DNA of 64,000 nucleotides from Dehalococcoidia bacterium (GTDB taxonomy: Bacteria > Chloroflexota > Dehalococcoidia > Lucifugimonadales > Lucifugimonadaceae): the NCBI GenBank assembly GCA_028285005.1, contig JANQQP010000017.1, positions 1 through 64,000 on the forward strand, read 5' to 3'. A model generated the notes under the pieces. That model saw nothing but the letters and a program-made list of their open reading frames with translations. It was not told the origin of the DNA and did not search any database. The stretch's first letter is position 1. Each line of letters opens with the position of its first letter. Position numbers and translations under genes: made by a program. Shown here piece by piece: positions 8,791-16,964 of this stretch.

Positions 8791-9383
8791 TTACGATCGT
8801 CTTCCTCTGTCGATGACGAAAGACTGCTTAACTGACTTCGGTGGATTCGCTCGCAGATGTCACCAATGTTTCCGTCTTCGATGTCAGAGACGTCGACGCC
8901 GAAAACATGACGAATTCTGGATTGATACTCGGAGACTGGATTGACGTTCTTGAGAAAACTGAGGCTCCATGAATCTGCGATGTGGCCGACGTGTTCCGGC
9001 TCGAACTCCAGCACCTCACGAAACAGTCGGTCTGCGATCTCTGAATAACGACGGATCTTATCGTTGGGCGCATATGTTGGGGCCACGAATGTGCCAGGTC
9101 GTGGCGCCACACCGCGTGTTCCTATGTAGGTGCGAATGTGCCTGTCAAGTTCTTCGCGAGCTTCCTGGCGGGTCTCACCGAGACCGATGAGCAACGGCCA
9201 CTTGACGATGTGAGCTGCCCATCGAGGCGGTGTGATTCCTCGATGTATCTCTTGGTCATCAACCGTCTCAATCTGCTCCCGGTAAACAACGGGGTAGTCG
9301 TCGACGGTCCATGGAGACCTAAGGAACGACATCAGCCATTTCCGATATACCAGCAATCTCGTCATCGATCCGTACCGATACAT
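8787..9383 (-). CDS. HicB-like domain protein with unknown C-terminal region
   Basis: The product is 198 residues from the ATG at 9383; an internal ATG would give MSFLRSPWTV. The central section PPRWAAHIVKWPLLIGLGET followed by RQEAREELDRHI follows the HicB pattern (a strand ending in W-P, then G-x-GET and an EA-containing helix). HicB proteins are antitoxins to HicA, but no HicA-sized gene lies next to it. The C-terminal 100 residues (around DRLFREVLEFEPEHVGHIAD) are not recognised. The ATGA overlap with the downstream SDR gene suggests that the pair is expressed together. The DNA in this stretch is somewhat less GC-rich than its neighbours, which may mean acquisition. Confidence 0.55.
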   Translation of the reverse strand: MYRYGSMTRLLVYRKWLMSFLRSPWTVDDYPVVYREQIETVDDQEIHRGITPPRWAAHIVKWPLLIGLGETRQEAREELDRHIRTYIGTRGVAPRPGTFVAPTYAPNDKIRRYSEIADRLFREVLEFEPEHVGHIADSWSLSFLKNVNPVSEYQSRIRHVFGVDVSDIEDGNIGDICERIHRSQLSSLSSSTEEDDRK

Positions 9384-9502
9384 GTCTCAAGTGGCGTGAT
9401 CAACTGAATCTCCGTCACCCGCACCCGCCTACGCCCTCTCCAGTTACAATCCCGCCCAACTCAACGAAACGGTCACTTGCGTCGAACACCGGAGAGAGCG
9501 AC

Positions 9503-10279
9503 ATGCCACGTGTACTGGAACGGACCAACCTGCGAGTCACACGCCACGACGAGATCAACGGCGACCACGATGGGTCAAACCCCTGGGCCGAGGTGATTCT
9601 AGAGGACGGCCGCAACCACGTGGTCTGGATCAACGGCCCGGCCGGCAACCCTCCGGACCCGCACATCCACCCGAACTTCAATGAGTGGTGGTTCATCCTC
9701 GACGGCAAGACCCGCTACCAGATCGGCCAGTATGAGCCGATCGAGGCCGAGTGGGGCGACATCGTCATGGCCCCGGCCGGATTCGCCCACGACATACGGC
9801 CCATCGAGAACGAGCGCCCCGGACGCGGCGCGATAAGAGTCGGCGTGACGCATCCCGAGAGCAACCACGACATCAAGGGAATTGCTCCTTGCAGACTCAT
9901 CCCGGTCGAGCGAGACCTCTCTGCTCCGAACCTGATCCACACCCGATTCGCAGACCTCAAAGCAAAGTACGGAACGGCCGAAAACTGGAAGCACATCGTC
10001 GTGCTCGACGAGCGCAACCGAGCCCTCATCACGCATGAGCTTCCCGGCACCGTGAACCGGCGCATGTGGCATCCCGACATGCACAAGTGGTGGGTCGTTT
10101 TGCAGGGCAGGCTGGAGTGGAGCATCGGCGACGACGAGAAGGTCGAGGCTGGTCCCGGCGACGTTGTGCTCGTGAAGTCGGAAGAGGTCCACGAGATTCG
10201 CACGGTAAGCGACGAGCCATCAGTGCGTCTGACCGTGACAGCGCCCGACATCGTGCACCACTACACGGACGAGAACTGA
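9503..10279 (+). CDS. Bicupin protein
   Basis: The 258-residue product has two cupin domains. The first holds HIHPNFNEWWFILDGKTRY and GDIVMAPAGFAHDI. The second holds WHPDMHKWWVVLQGRLEW and GDVVLVKSEEVHEI. The histidines and acids of the first motif, and His of the second, fit a divalent-metal site in each barrel. Bicupins include dioxygenases, isomerases and oxalate decarboxylases; the aromatic-rich WW pairs do not decide between these. GGAGAGAG lies just before the ATG. The next gene follows after 21 nt, so this is likely the first gene of a three-gene sugar-acid operon. Confidence 0.8.
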   Translation: MPRVLERTNLRVTRHDEINGDHDGSNPWAEVILEDGRNHVVWINGPAGNPPDPHIHPNFNEWWFILDGKTRYQIGQYEPIEAEWGDIVMAPAGFAHDIRPIENERPGRGAIRVGVTHPESNHDIKGIAPCRLIPVERDLSAPNLIHTRFADLKAKYGTAENWKHIVVLDERNRALITHELPGTVNRRMWHPDMHKWWVVLQGRLEWSIGDDEKVEAGPGDVVLVKSEEVHEIRTVSDEPSVRLTVTAPDIVHHYTDEN

Positions 10280-10300
10280 CAGGAGCGGCACGCCACTCAA

Positions 10301-11419
10301 ATGCGCATCGAAGAGATCGAGATCACGGTCGCTGACATCCCCGACCCCGGCACCGCAGATAGACCACATGCAGGGTCGTCGCGTTCAAATGAAGTGAAGC
10401 TCCCCCAGGTGGTCGTGGTGGCAGTGCGCACTGACACTGGTGTTGAAGGCCACGGCTTCGGCTGGGGTTCTAAGGGCGGAATGCGGACGGCCCACGCGAT
10501 AGCCGAGGTGTACCGGCCCGAGCTCATAGGCAAAGATCCGTTCGACAGAGAGCGCATCTGGCACGCAGCCCAGTGGGCCGACCGCCAGGGAGGCCACGCG
10601 CCGTTCAACGCCTACGGGCCGTTAGACGTCGCTCTCTGGGATATTGCGGCGAAATCGGCGAACGTCCCCCTGTACAAGTTCATTGGCGCATACCGAGATC
10701 GTATTCCCGCCTACGCAAGCTCGCCGTTCATGAAGGAACCCAGAGAGTACGCAGACCTTGCCCTCGAAGCTCGGAGAAAAGGTTTCACCGCGTTCAAGCT
10801 CCACCCACCGGGCGATGCCGAGTTAGACATCGAATGCTGCCTCGCAGTTCGTGACGCAGTGGGTCCGGACATGGTGCTTATGAGCGACCCGGTAGGCGGA
10901 GCCTACGACCACGAAGATGCGTTGAAAGTCGGACGAGCGCTCGAAAAGCTCGACTACCTGTGGCTCGAGGAACCACTGTTCGATCACGATCTGCATGGCC
11001 TGGAGCAATTGAGCCGCACACTGGACATCCCGATCTGCGCCGGTGAATGGAACTCGGACTTCTATTCGAAGATCAACTACCTGCGGACCGGAGCTGCGGA
11101 CATCATCAGGGCCGACGTCTCGTGGACCGGCGGGGTTACAGGCACCCTCAAGTCGGCGCACATTGCCGAAGGCTTCGGTGTCAACTGCGAAATCCATATG
11201 ACCGTGCTTTCGCTGATGGATGTCGCCAACCTGCATGTCGCACTCGCCATCAAGAACTGCCGCTACCTCGAGTTGCCGTTCCCGGACGGCGCTACCTTCG
11301 GCATCAAGCAGCAGCTCGAAGTCGACAGACAAGGATTCGTAGATGGCCCAACCGGGCCCGGTCTTGGCGTGGACATCGACTGGGAGGGGATTCGAGCGAA
11401 CGAAGTTGCGACGATCTAG
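10301..11419 (+). CDS. Mandelate racemase/muconate lactonizing enzyme family protein
   Basis: An enolase-superfamily protein of 372 residues. The metal ligands appear as D196 (MSDPVG), the Glu of WLEEP near 223 and E249 (ICAGEW), and the C-terminal general acid/base as H299 (CEIHMT). The first catalytic motif is FKLHP (K166-x-H168), where the mandelate racemase subgroup has K-x-K. Acid-sugar dehydratases commonly show variation here, so a dehydratase of a sugar acid is the best guess. Its place between a bicupin and a zinc-type dehydrogenase supports a sugar-acid pathway. AGGAG lies upstream of the ATG with somewhat long spacing. Confidence 0.86.
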   Translation: MRIEEIEITVADIPDPGTADRPHAGSSRSNEVKLPQVVVVAVRTDTGVEGHGFGWGSKGGMRTAHAIAEVYRPELIGKDPFDRERIWHAAQWADRQGGHAPFNAYGPLDVALWDIAAKSANVPLYKFIGAYRDRIPAYASSPFMKEPREYADLALEARRKGFTAFKLHPPGDAELDIECCLAVRDAVGPDMVLMSDPVGGAYDHEDALKVGRALEKLDYLWLEEPLFDHDLHGLEQLSRTLDIPICAGEWNSDFYSKINYLRTGAADIIRADVSWTGGVTGTLKSAHIAEGFGVNCEIHMTVLSLMDVANLHVALAIKNCRYLELPFPDGATFGIKQQLEVDRQGFVDGPTGPGLGVDIDWEGIRANEVATI

Positions 11420-11485
11420 CTCAACCTTCCGACGGCAACAACTAAGTAAAGCCCACAACAACCAGCAACACCCGGAGAAAAAGCA

Positions 11486-12499
11486 ATGAAAGCGGCCGTC
11501 ATGCGCGGCGAGCAGCGCATCGAGATAGAAGATGTTCCCACGCCTGAGCCGGGTCCGGGCCAGGTGCTCATCAAGGTCAAGTACTCCGGGCTTTGTGGCT
11601 CTGATGTGCACCGGTTTCAGTACGGAATGGCCGAGCCCGGCTCCATCATGGGCCATGAGTTCTGCGGCGAGGTCGCTGCCGTGGGGACGGACGTCAACGG
11701 CTGGAAAGAGGGCGACCGAGTCGTCGGTGGCGGCGGAGCAAACCCCGACGGTATTCCAAGACCGACGGCTGGCGCCCGCTACAGTGCTCGGACCGTTGGC
11801 TTCAAGTCGCCCGGCTGGGGAGGTTTCGCAGAGTTCGCACTCATGGACGATTGGCGGCCGCTGCGGCTCCCGGACAACGTTTCCTGGGAGACCGCCGTCC
11901 TGACCGAACCCTGCGCGATCGCCGTCCACGCCGTCCGTAGATCGGCATTCAGAGTTGGCGACCAGGTGGTCGTAATGGGCGCCGGACCGATTGGGCTTCT
12001 CACACAGCAGGTTTTGCAGGCAGGCGGCGCCAGTGCCGTGTATGTGTCCGAACCTGCTCCCGCCCGAGCAGAAGCCGCTCGCAAGCTCGGCGCGACAGAG
12101 GTGTTCGACCCGATCAAGACAGATGTGGTCTCGACCATAGTCGAGCTTTCAGACGGCCTCGGTGTGCCGCTGGCGTTCGATTGCGCCGCTGCGAGGCCGA
12201 CACTTCAGCAGGGGCTTGAGATGGTGCGGCGCGGCGGCGAGGTGACAGTGATCTCGATGGCATGGGAGGACGTGCCGCTGCTGACCGTTGAGTGGATCGG
12301 GCGCGAAGTTGAGATGAAGGCTTCTTACGGCTCGACGCCCGAAGACTGGCGGATCGTGCTCGGCCTCATGGAGCAGGGCAAGATCGACTCCGGCCCGATG
12401 GTCGGCCCCGAAAGCTTCATAAGCTTCGACGAAATGCAAGCCACGCTAACCCGCCTCATGACCCCACAAGACGACATCCAGAGCGTTCTGGCGCCGTAG
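11486..12499 (+). CDS. Zinc-type medium-chain alcohol dehydrogenase family protein
   Basis: A medium-chain dehydrogenase of 337 residues. The catalytic zinc ligands are C37 (GLCGSDVH) and H57-E58 (GHE), and the NAD(P) site is VVMGAGPIGLL near 163-173. The four-cysteine structural zinc lobe is absent: the region around 75-100 reads GGGGANPDGIPRPTAG with no CxxCxxC. This is also seen in some sorbitol- and threonine-dehydrogenase-like members. It probably oxidises a polyol or sugar-acid hydroxyl. It is the last gene of the bicupin-enolase-dehydrogenase set; CGGAGAAAAAGCA gives a clear ribosome site. Confidence 0.87.
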   Translation: MKAAVMRGEQRIEIEDVPTPEPGPGQVLIKVKYSGLCGSDVHRFQYGMAEPGSIMGHEFCGEVAAVGTDVNGWKEGDRVVGGGGANPDGIPRPTAGARYSARTVGFKSPGWGGFAEFALMDDWRPLRLPDNVSWETAVLTEPCAIAVHAVRRSAFRVGDQVVVMGAGPIGLLTQQVLQAGGASAVYVSEPAPARAEAARKLGATEVFDPIKTDVVSTIVELSDGLGVPLAFDCAAARPTLQQGLEMVRRGGEVTVISMAWEDVPLLTVEWIGREVEMKASYGSTPEDWRIVLGLMEQGKIDSGPMVGPESFISFDEMQATLTRLMTPQDDIQSVLAP

Positions 12500-12510
12500 G
12501 GTTCCCGTCT

Positions 12511-12955
12511 TTTCCCTCTCCCTCGATGGGAGAGGGATGTTGTGAGGGCCCTCGTGTTCCCCTCTCGCTCGATGGGAGAGGGATTGAGGGAGAGGGTGAT
12601 GTCGGCCAGAGGCTGACAGCTTGGCGACCCGAGGCCACCCTTCGACAGATTCAGGATGACCGCTTGTTCTCCCTCCCTGACAGGGAGGGAGTCAGAGGGT
12701 GGGTTGATGTCTGGGCTTTGCCCAGACCGGGCGCGGCGAGCAGTGCCCCTACCGTATCTGCGGCTGCCAGTCAGAGGGATGGCCCTCACCCTAGCCCTCT
12801 CCCAAGCTGGGAGAGGGGACTGTGCCGCCAGTGGGCTAAGGATGGCGGCACTTTCGGCCACGACCGCCGCAACCTGTCATTCTGAACTTGATTCAGAATC
12901 TCCCGCTTACCGTCCGTAGACGGTCAGATCCCTCCGCGCTGGTCGGGATGACATG
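12511..12955. repeat. Large composite repeat array (families A, C, B)
   Basis: This convergent intergenic region is made almost wholly of repeats. It holds a partial family A hairpin (12513-12538), a full family A hairpin (12560-12607), a palindromic unit around CTCCCTCCCTGACAGGGAGG (about 12667-12712), family C (about 12708-12822) and family B (12874-12953). The same order of modules recurs at 59150-59521. The hairpins may act as bidirectional terminators between the dehydrogenase gene and the aldolase gene, but no T-tract follows them. Confidence 0.8.
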
Positions 12956-13015
12956 TTGATGGGTCGAGACGACATTTCTCTCTGGCGGGAAGGGTGAGCG
13001 TGAGTCATCCTCCCC

Positions 13016-13789
13016 CTACTCCCGGATCCCCTTCACCACCTGCCGGTAGCCGTCCTGCAGCACCTGCACCTCTGACGTGTAGCCGATCAGCGTGACGCCC
13101 GCGTCCCGCCAACGCCGCGCTTCCTCGACACTGTTGACCATCATCGCCACTGTTTTTCCATGCCGCTTCGCCGCATCGATGATCATGTCGCGCCGTTCGT
13201 CCAGCGCTGGCCCCATCTCCGGCGTGCCGTACACTCCTAGGTCCTGCGCAAGGTCGGTCGGTCCAAGAGTAAGCGCATCGATGCCCGGCATCGCGGCAAT
13301 CTCCTCCAGGTGATCGAACGCACCACCGGACTCCAGCATCACCGTCACGAACACCTGCTCGTTCGCAAACGCCAGCCGCTCCTTTGGCGTCCCGCCAGAC
13401 TCGAAATCCGTGCCACCGCTCGGCCCCGTCATGCCACGAGATCCCATCGGCGCGTAGCGCGAGGCGGCCACGATTTCGGCCGCCTGCTCAGCGGTGTCCA
13501 CCTGGGGACAGTGCAGGTTCCAGACCCCTGCATCCAGCAGCCGTGTGATCCACTCCCGATTCGCAGCAGGCGGTCGCACCACGATCGGGAAGTCCAGAGC
13601 TCTTGCCAGCAAAGCCATGTCAGCAACTGTCTCGATAGACGGCGAGGCGTGCTCGATGTCCACCCGTGCGAAGTCCATTCCTGCCGCTTTCAGCAGTGGC
13701 AGAATCGCCGGGTTCCTCACCATGTTGATCCACGTGCCGATCTGCACGCGACCCTCAGTAACCGCGCTGCGAACAGGGTTCGTCTTCAT
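13016..13789 (-). CDS. HpcH/HpaI aldolase family protein
   Basis: The 257-residue product follows the HpaI/GarL class II aldolase pattern: RVDIEHASPSIETV near 42 (family form DxEHgpxd), LLDAGVWNLHCPQVDT near 85, the YAPMGSRGMTG block near 112 (family form PxGxRG), the metal Glu in VMLESGGAFDHL, and LGPTDLAQDLG. These enzymes cleave or form 2-keto-3-deoxy acids and related 4-hydroxy-2-oxo acids with a divalent metal. The arginine of SRG is present, as expected for pyruvate binding. The neighbouring dehydratase/dehydrogenase operon would supply a suitable keto-deoxy acid, though it lies on the other strand. Confidence 0.86.
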   Translation of the reverse strand: MKTNPVRSAVTEGRVQIGTWINMVRNPAILPLLKAAGMDFARVDIEHASPSIETVADMALLARALDFPIVVRPPAANREWITRLLDAGVWNLHCPQVDTAEQAAEIVAASRYAPMGSRGMTGPSGGTDFESGGTPKERLAFANEQVFVTVMLESGGAFDHLEEIAAMPGIDALTLGPTDLAQDLGVYGTPEMGPALDERRDMIIDAAKRHGKTVAMMVNSVEEARRWRDAGVTLIGYTSEVQVLQDGYRQVVKGIRE

Positions 13790-13893
13790 GCGATCTATCG
13801 CCTTTCTGGAACTGCGAGTCGAACTGTCGGGCGCAGTTTAGCCGTCAGTCGGCAGGTGTACAGCGCACCGAAGCTGTCCGCAATCAGACGCGA

Positions 13894-13929
13894 AGAGGGC
13901 AGGAAACGGCTGTCCGCTTCCTGCCCTCT
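13894..13929 (-). terminator. Hairpin terminator candidate after the acidic-tail protein gene
   Basis: A perfect 12-bp stem (13894-13905 with 13918-13929, core AGAGGGCAGGAA) encloses a 12-nt loop, 38 nt past the stop of the gene ending at 13968. No good T-tract follows on the minus strand. The flank TCAGACGCGAAGAGG is shared with the terminator at 35876, next to the other charged-tail protein gene. Confidence 0.6.
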
Positions 13930-13967
13930 CAGAAACTTTTCGTCAGTCAGACGAGAATCCTCGGACT

Positions 13968-14879
13968 CTAGTCGTCTTCCTCGTCCTCATCATCATCTTC
14001 GTCGTCATCCCGCTCGCGCTTCTTGCGGTCATCATCCTCATCGTCAGCCGGCTCAGGGTCGCCGACCACCGATGCCGTAGCCCGTGGGATCACGATGCTG
14101 CCGCCGAACTGACCCATCAGAGGGTTAGACACGGCGTTCACCTCAACCTTGCCCTTCAGTCCGAGGATGTCGGACATCGAGCCGATGCCCTGGCCGATCT
14201 CAAATCGTCCCTTGTCCTGCACATCCAGGAAGATCGGGAACAGCATGCCGCCTGTCTGCTCGATGCAGGACTGCAGGCTCGGCAGTGGGAGCGACGTTGT
14301 CGGGTCGAAACATGCGTAGCTGGCGATGCTGCCCTTGCGGATGCGCAGGTTCGCAGTGCCGGTAGCTGAGCCGGTCGAATTGCTCAGGGTAAAGACGCCG
14401 GACAGCTTGCCGCGGACATTGCCGCTGATCACTTCGATGTCACCGATGCCGGGAAAGCTCTTAACTTCCTGCGTCACCTGCCTGAGAGTCGCCTCTGAAT
14501 TGTGGAAGCTGGTGACCTGAGCGCCGGTCAGCAGCACTTCCAGGTCTTCACACGCAGTTCCCTTCCTGCGGTCCTTGCACTCTGTGATGGCGCTGCCACC
14601 GGCCGGGTTGCCAAGCACGCCCACAACCAGCTCGTTGGACGTCTTGATCTTCACGTTCCTGACCGTGCCATCACGTCTCAACTTGAACTCGGAGACGGTC
14701 GTTGTCGGAGCTGAAGGGTCCTGAGAAGGACCTGCGAATAGCACCTGCCCGACACCGCTCCACACAGCCTTGTCCGTGTTCGCTGAAACGGCGGCGGTCA
14801 GAACGACCATCATCGAGATGGCGGTGACTAGGGAGATAAGTAGCTTGCGGGAGCTTCGTGCTCGTCGTGCGATGCGCAT
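13968..14879 (-). CDS. Secreted protein with Asp/Glu-rich C-terminal tail
   Basis: The product is 303 residues from the ATG at 14879, chosen because GGAG lies 8-9 nt upstream; an in-frame start at 14942 would add a poor leader. It has a basic N-terminus (RIARRARSSRK), a hydrophobic signal (LLISLVTAISMMVVLTAAVSA) and a likely signal-peptidase site after VSA. The middle (about 30-270) is beta-rich with no recognised family and contains four cysteines. The last 35 residues are almost all Asp, Glu, Lys and Arg. A second protein with such a tail is encoded at 35966. The role is unknown; the tail could bind cations or a surface polymer. Confidence 0.72.
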   Translation of the reverse strand: MRIARRARSSRKLLISLVTAISMMVVLTAAVSANTDKAVWSGVGQVLFAGPSQDPSAPTTTVSEFKLRRDGTVRNVKIKTSNELVVGVLGNPAGGSAITECKDRRKGTACEDLEVLLTGAQVTSFHNSEATLRQVTQEVKSFPGIGDIEVISGNVRGKLSGVFTLSNSTGSATGTANLRIRKGSIASYACFDPTTSLPLPSLQSCIEQTGGMLFPIFLDVQDKGRFEIGQGIGSMSDILGLKGKVEVNAVSNPLMGQFGGSIVIPRATASVVGDPEPADDEDDDRKKRERDDDEDDDEDEEDD

Positions 14880-15296
14880 ATTGCGACTCCAGAGTGAAAA
14901 TCGTCGTGTTTGAACCAGGAACCGGGCGCTCCGGTGAGCCACTTGGCTACGGTCGAGGAACGATCAAAAACTGGGAGCCACTCGCAGCAATTTCGAGCTG
15001 GGATTCGTACTTGCGAGCCGTCTACTAAAACAGTGCCCGCTGACGCCTCACATGACCCACGCTAACGGGCTGTCCTGAGCCCGTCGACCCACTTCTCATG
15101 TGCCAAAAGACCGGGTCGAGTGAGCCAAAGGGCTCGCTTGATCTCAAACCCGGTTGTGGAATCTCCCGATTCGCACCAGTTGCAATCAGCCTACTTTCAT
15201 CTCAAGAGACTGCATGCAGGCACGGCGCACTTCGCTCGCGTACTTCACTGCAGTCCGGCATTGGGCCATGTCACAGGACCGTTCCGAAGTCGTGAG
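14880..15296. other. Divergent intergenic region
   Basis: This 417-nt stretch separates a minus-strand secreted-protein gene from the plus-strand GH3-like gene and should hold both promoters. A 7-bp hairpin (ACGGGCT 15065-15071 with AGCCCGT 15078-15084) is visible. An open frame continues through 15120-15296 in phase with the downstream gene, but its translation does not resemble that family. I see no other gene. Confidence 0.5.
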
Positions 15297-16913
15297 GTGA
15301 CCGAGATTTTCCTGAAATTTGCGCGCGGCGGGGCAGGGGAGCCTTATGGCGAAGGCTTCTGGTCAGATCGATATCGATTCCTCGACTACACGGGCTCCCG
15401 TTTTGTCGAAGTGCAGGAGAATCTGCTGAAGCAGCAGCTCGGTGAGATCGGCTCATTCCCGGGCGCCCACTCCTCTCTGAACGGCCACGCGCCAAAGACC
15501 GTCGCCGAGTTCATGCGTAGCGCGCCGATCACTTCGATCGAAGACTACGCAGCGGACATGGCGACCCTGAAGCGGTCACCGCGCGGCCGCAACTACGTAT
15601 GGGCCTACACGCTCTTCGGAGCTGGAGAAGAGAAGTGGGTCCCGTACACCCAGCGCAGCATCAAGGCGCTTGGCGAAAACACAATCGCAGCACTGGGAAT
15701 GGCCGTAACAGGCGCATCCGGCCACACAGACATCCGGCCCGGAGCCCGGGTTATCTACAATATTCCGCCGCGACCCTATCTGGCGGGACTCACCGCGTTT
15801 GAGCTGGTACGTAGGTTCGGCCTTAAGGGCGTAGTAGAACCTGCTGCCACCGAAGGCATGGAGTTCGAAGAGCGGATCAGCGAGCAGCTGCATGCAGCCC
15901 TCGATACCGGAGTCGACGTCCTGCTCTCCATGACCAGCGTGCTACGGCGAGTCAGCCAACGGTTCTCAGAAGGCCTGTCATCTGGCAGCGCCCGGTCCAG
16001 CAGCTCGAAGAGCCTGCGTACCGTGGCCCGATACGCGACAGCGCTCGGTAAGGCGAAGCTGGCCAGACGGGGCCTGAAGCCGCACGACCTATGGAAGCCG
16101 AAGGCGATCCTAGGCTGGGGTCTCGACACTCGCCACTTCAGAGAGCAGCTTGCCGATGACTGGGGGCGGCCCCCGTTTGAGATGTATGCCTCCACAGAGG
16201 GCGGAGTGATGGGCCTCCAGTACCGTCACAACGGAGGCATCGCCATCAATCCAGAGGCGGGCTTCTTCGAGTTCATGCCTGAATCGGAGATCGAGGCCTT
16301 GCGCAACGACTCGAAGTACACGCCGCAGACGGTCCTGTTGCCGGACGTAAGCACTGACGGCAGGTATGAGGTTGTCTTCACCAACTTCTACGGAATGCCG
16401 TTCATGCGGTACCGCACAGGACACATGGTCAGGTTCTCGGCCGGACAGCTCGGCTACGGACCCGACATGGAGCAGGTTGGCAGAGCGGACGACCGACTCG
16501 ATATCGGCGGCTTCACAAGGCTGGACGAATCGACGATCTGGAAAGCTGTCTCCGCTTCGGGCGTCCCCATCACTGACTGGATTGTGAGGAGGGAGACCGG
16601 CGGCGCAAATCCGGCTATTCGAATGTACGCAGAGTGTGGCCAGCCTCTCGACGACTCAGCGCTTGAAGAGAGCGTGCACAACGCACTGATCAGCAACGAC
16701 CCGCTGTATTCGGACCTTGTCGCCATGCTCCGCTGGCGTCCGTTCAGTGTCACGCAGCTCAGCCCAGGTACTTTCAGCGCCTTCTACGACGAGATGCGTA
16801 ACGCCGGTGAAGAGCTGCTTGCCCGCAAACCGCAGAGAGTCAATGCTCCGGATGCGGTCGTGGAGCAGCTACTCGAACTCAGTCGTCAGCTCGGAGAAAG
16901 GCGCGCAGCCTGA
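15297..16913 (+). CDS. GH3-family (acyl-adenylate-forming) protein
   Basis: The product matches the GH3/auxin-promoter-like branch of adenylate-forming enzymes, which join AMP-activated carboxylic acids to amino acids or other acceptors. Motifs include MAVTGASGHTD near 150, YASTEGGVMGLQYR near 298, TNFYGMPFMRYRTGHM near 364 and GRADDRLDIGG near 394. The C-terminal 130 residues form the usual mobile domain. The start is uncertain: GTG at 15297 gives 538 residues and begins near the region that looks conserved, but its ribosome site is poor; the frame is open to 15120. It lies 51 nt before a sensor kinase gene on the same strand. Confidence 0.75.
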   Translation: MTEIFLKFARGGAGEPYGEGFWSDRYRFLDYTGSRFVEVQENLLKQQLGEIGSFPGAHSSLNGHAPKTVAEFMRSAPITSIEDYAADMATLKRSPRGRNYVWAYTLFGAGEEKWVPYTQRSIKALGENTIAALGMAVTGASGHTDIRPGARVIYNIPPRPYLAGLTAFELVRRFGLKGVVEPAATEGMEFEERISEQLHAALDTGVDVLLSMTSVLRRVSQRFSEGLSSGSARSSSSKSLRTVARYATALGKAKLARRGLKPHDLWKPKAILGWGLDTRHFREQLADDWGRPPFEMYASTEGGVMGLQYRHNGGIAINPEAGFFEFMPESEIEALRNDSKYTPQTVLLPDVSTDGRYEVVFTNFYGMPFMRYRTGHMVRFSAGQLGYGPDMEQVGRADDRLDIGGFTRLDESTIWKAVSASGVPITDWIVRRETGGANPAIRMYAECGQPLDDSALEESVHNALISNDPLYSDLVAMLRWRPFSVTQLSPGTFSAFYDEMRNAGEELLARKPQRVNAPDAVVEQLLELSRQLGERRAA

Positions 16914-16964
16914 CGAAATTGCCGGGCCAAACGCAGCTAACTGCGCTCGACCCACGGAAGCTGA

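Noticed and set aside
12511..12955. CRISPR-like array
   Set aside because: The repeats are of different families and unequal length, with no regular spacers.
15120..15296. N-terminal extension of the GH3-like protein
   Set aside because: The frame is open, but the encoded 59 residues do not resemble the family and lie in the divergent promoter region.
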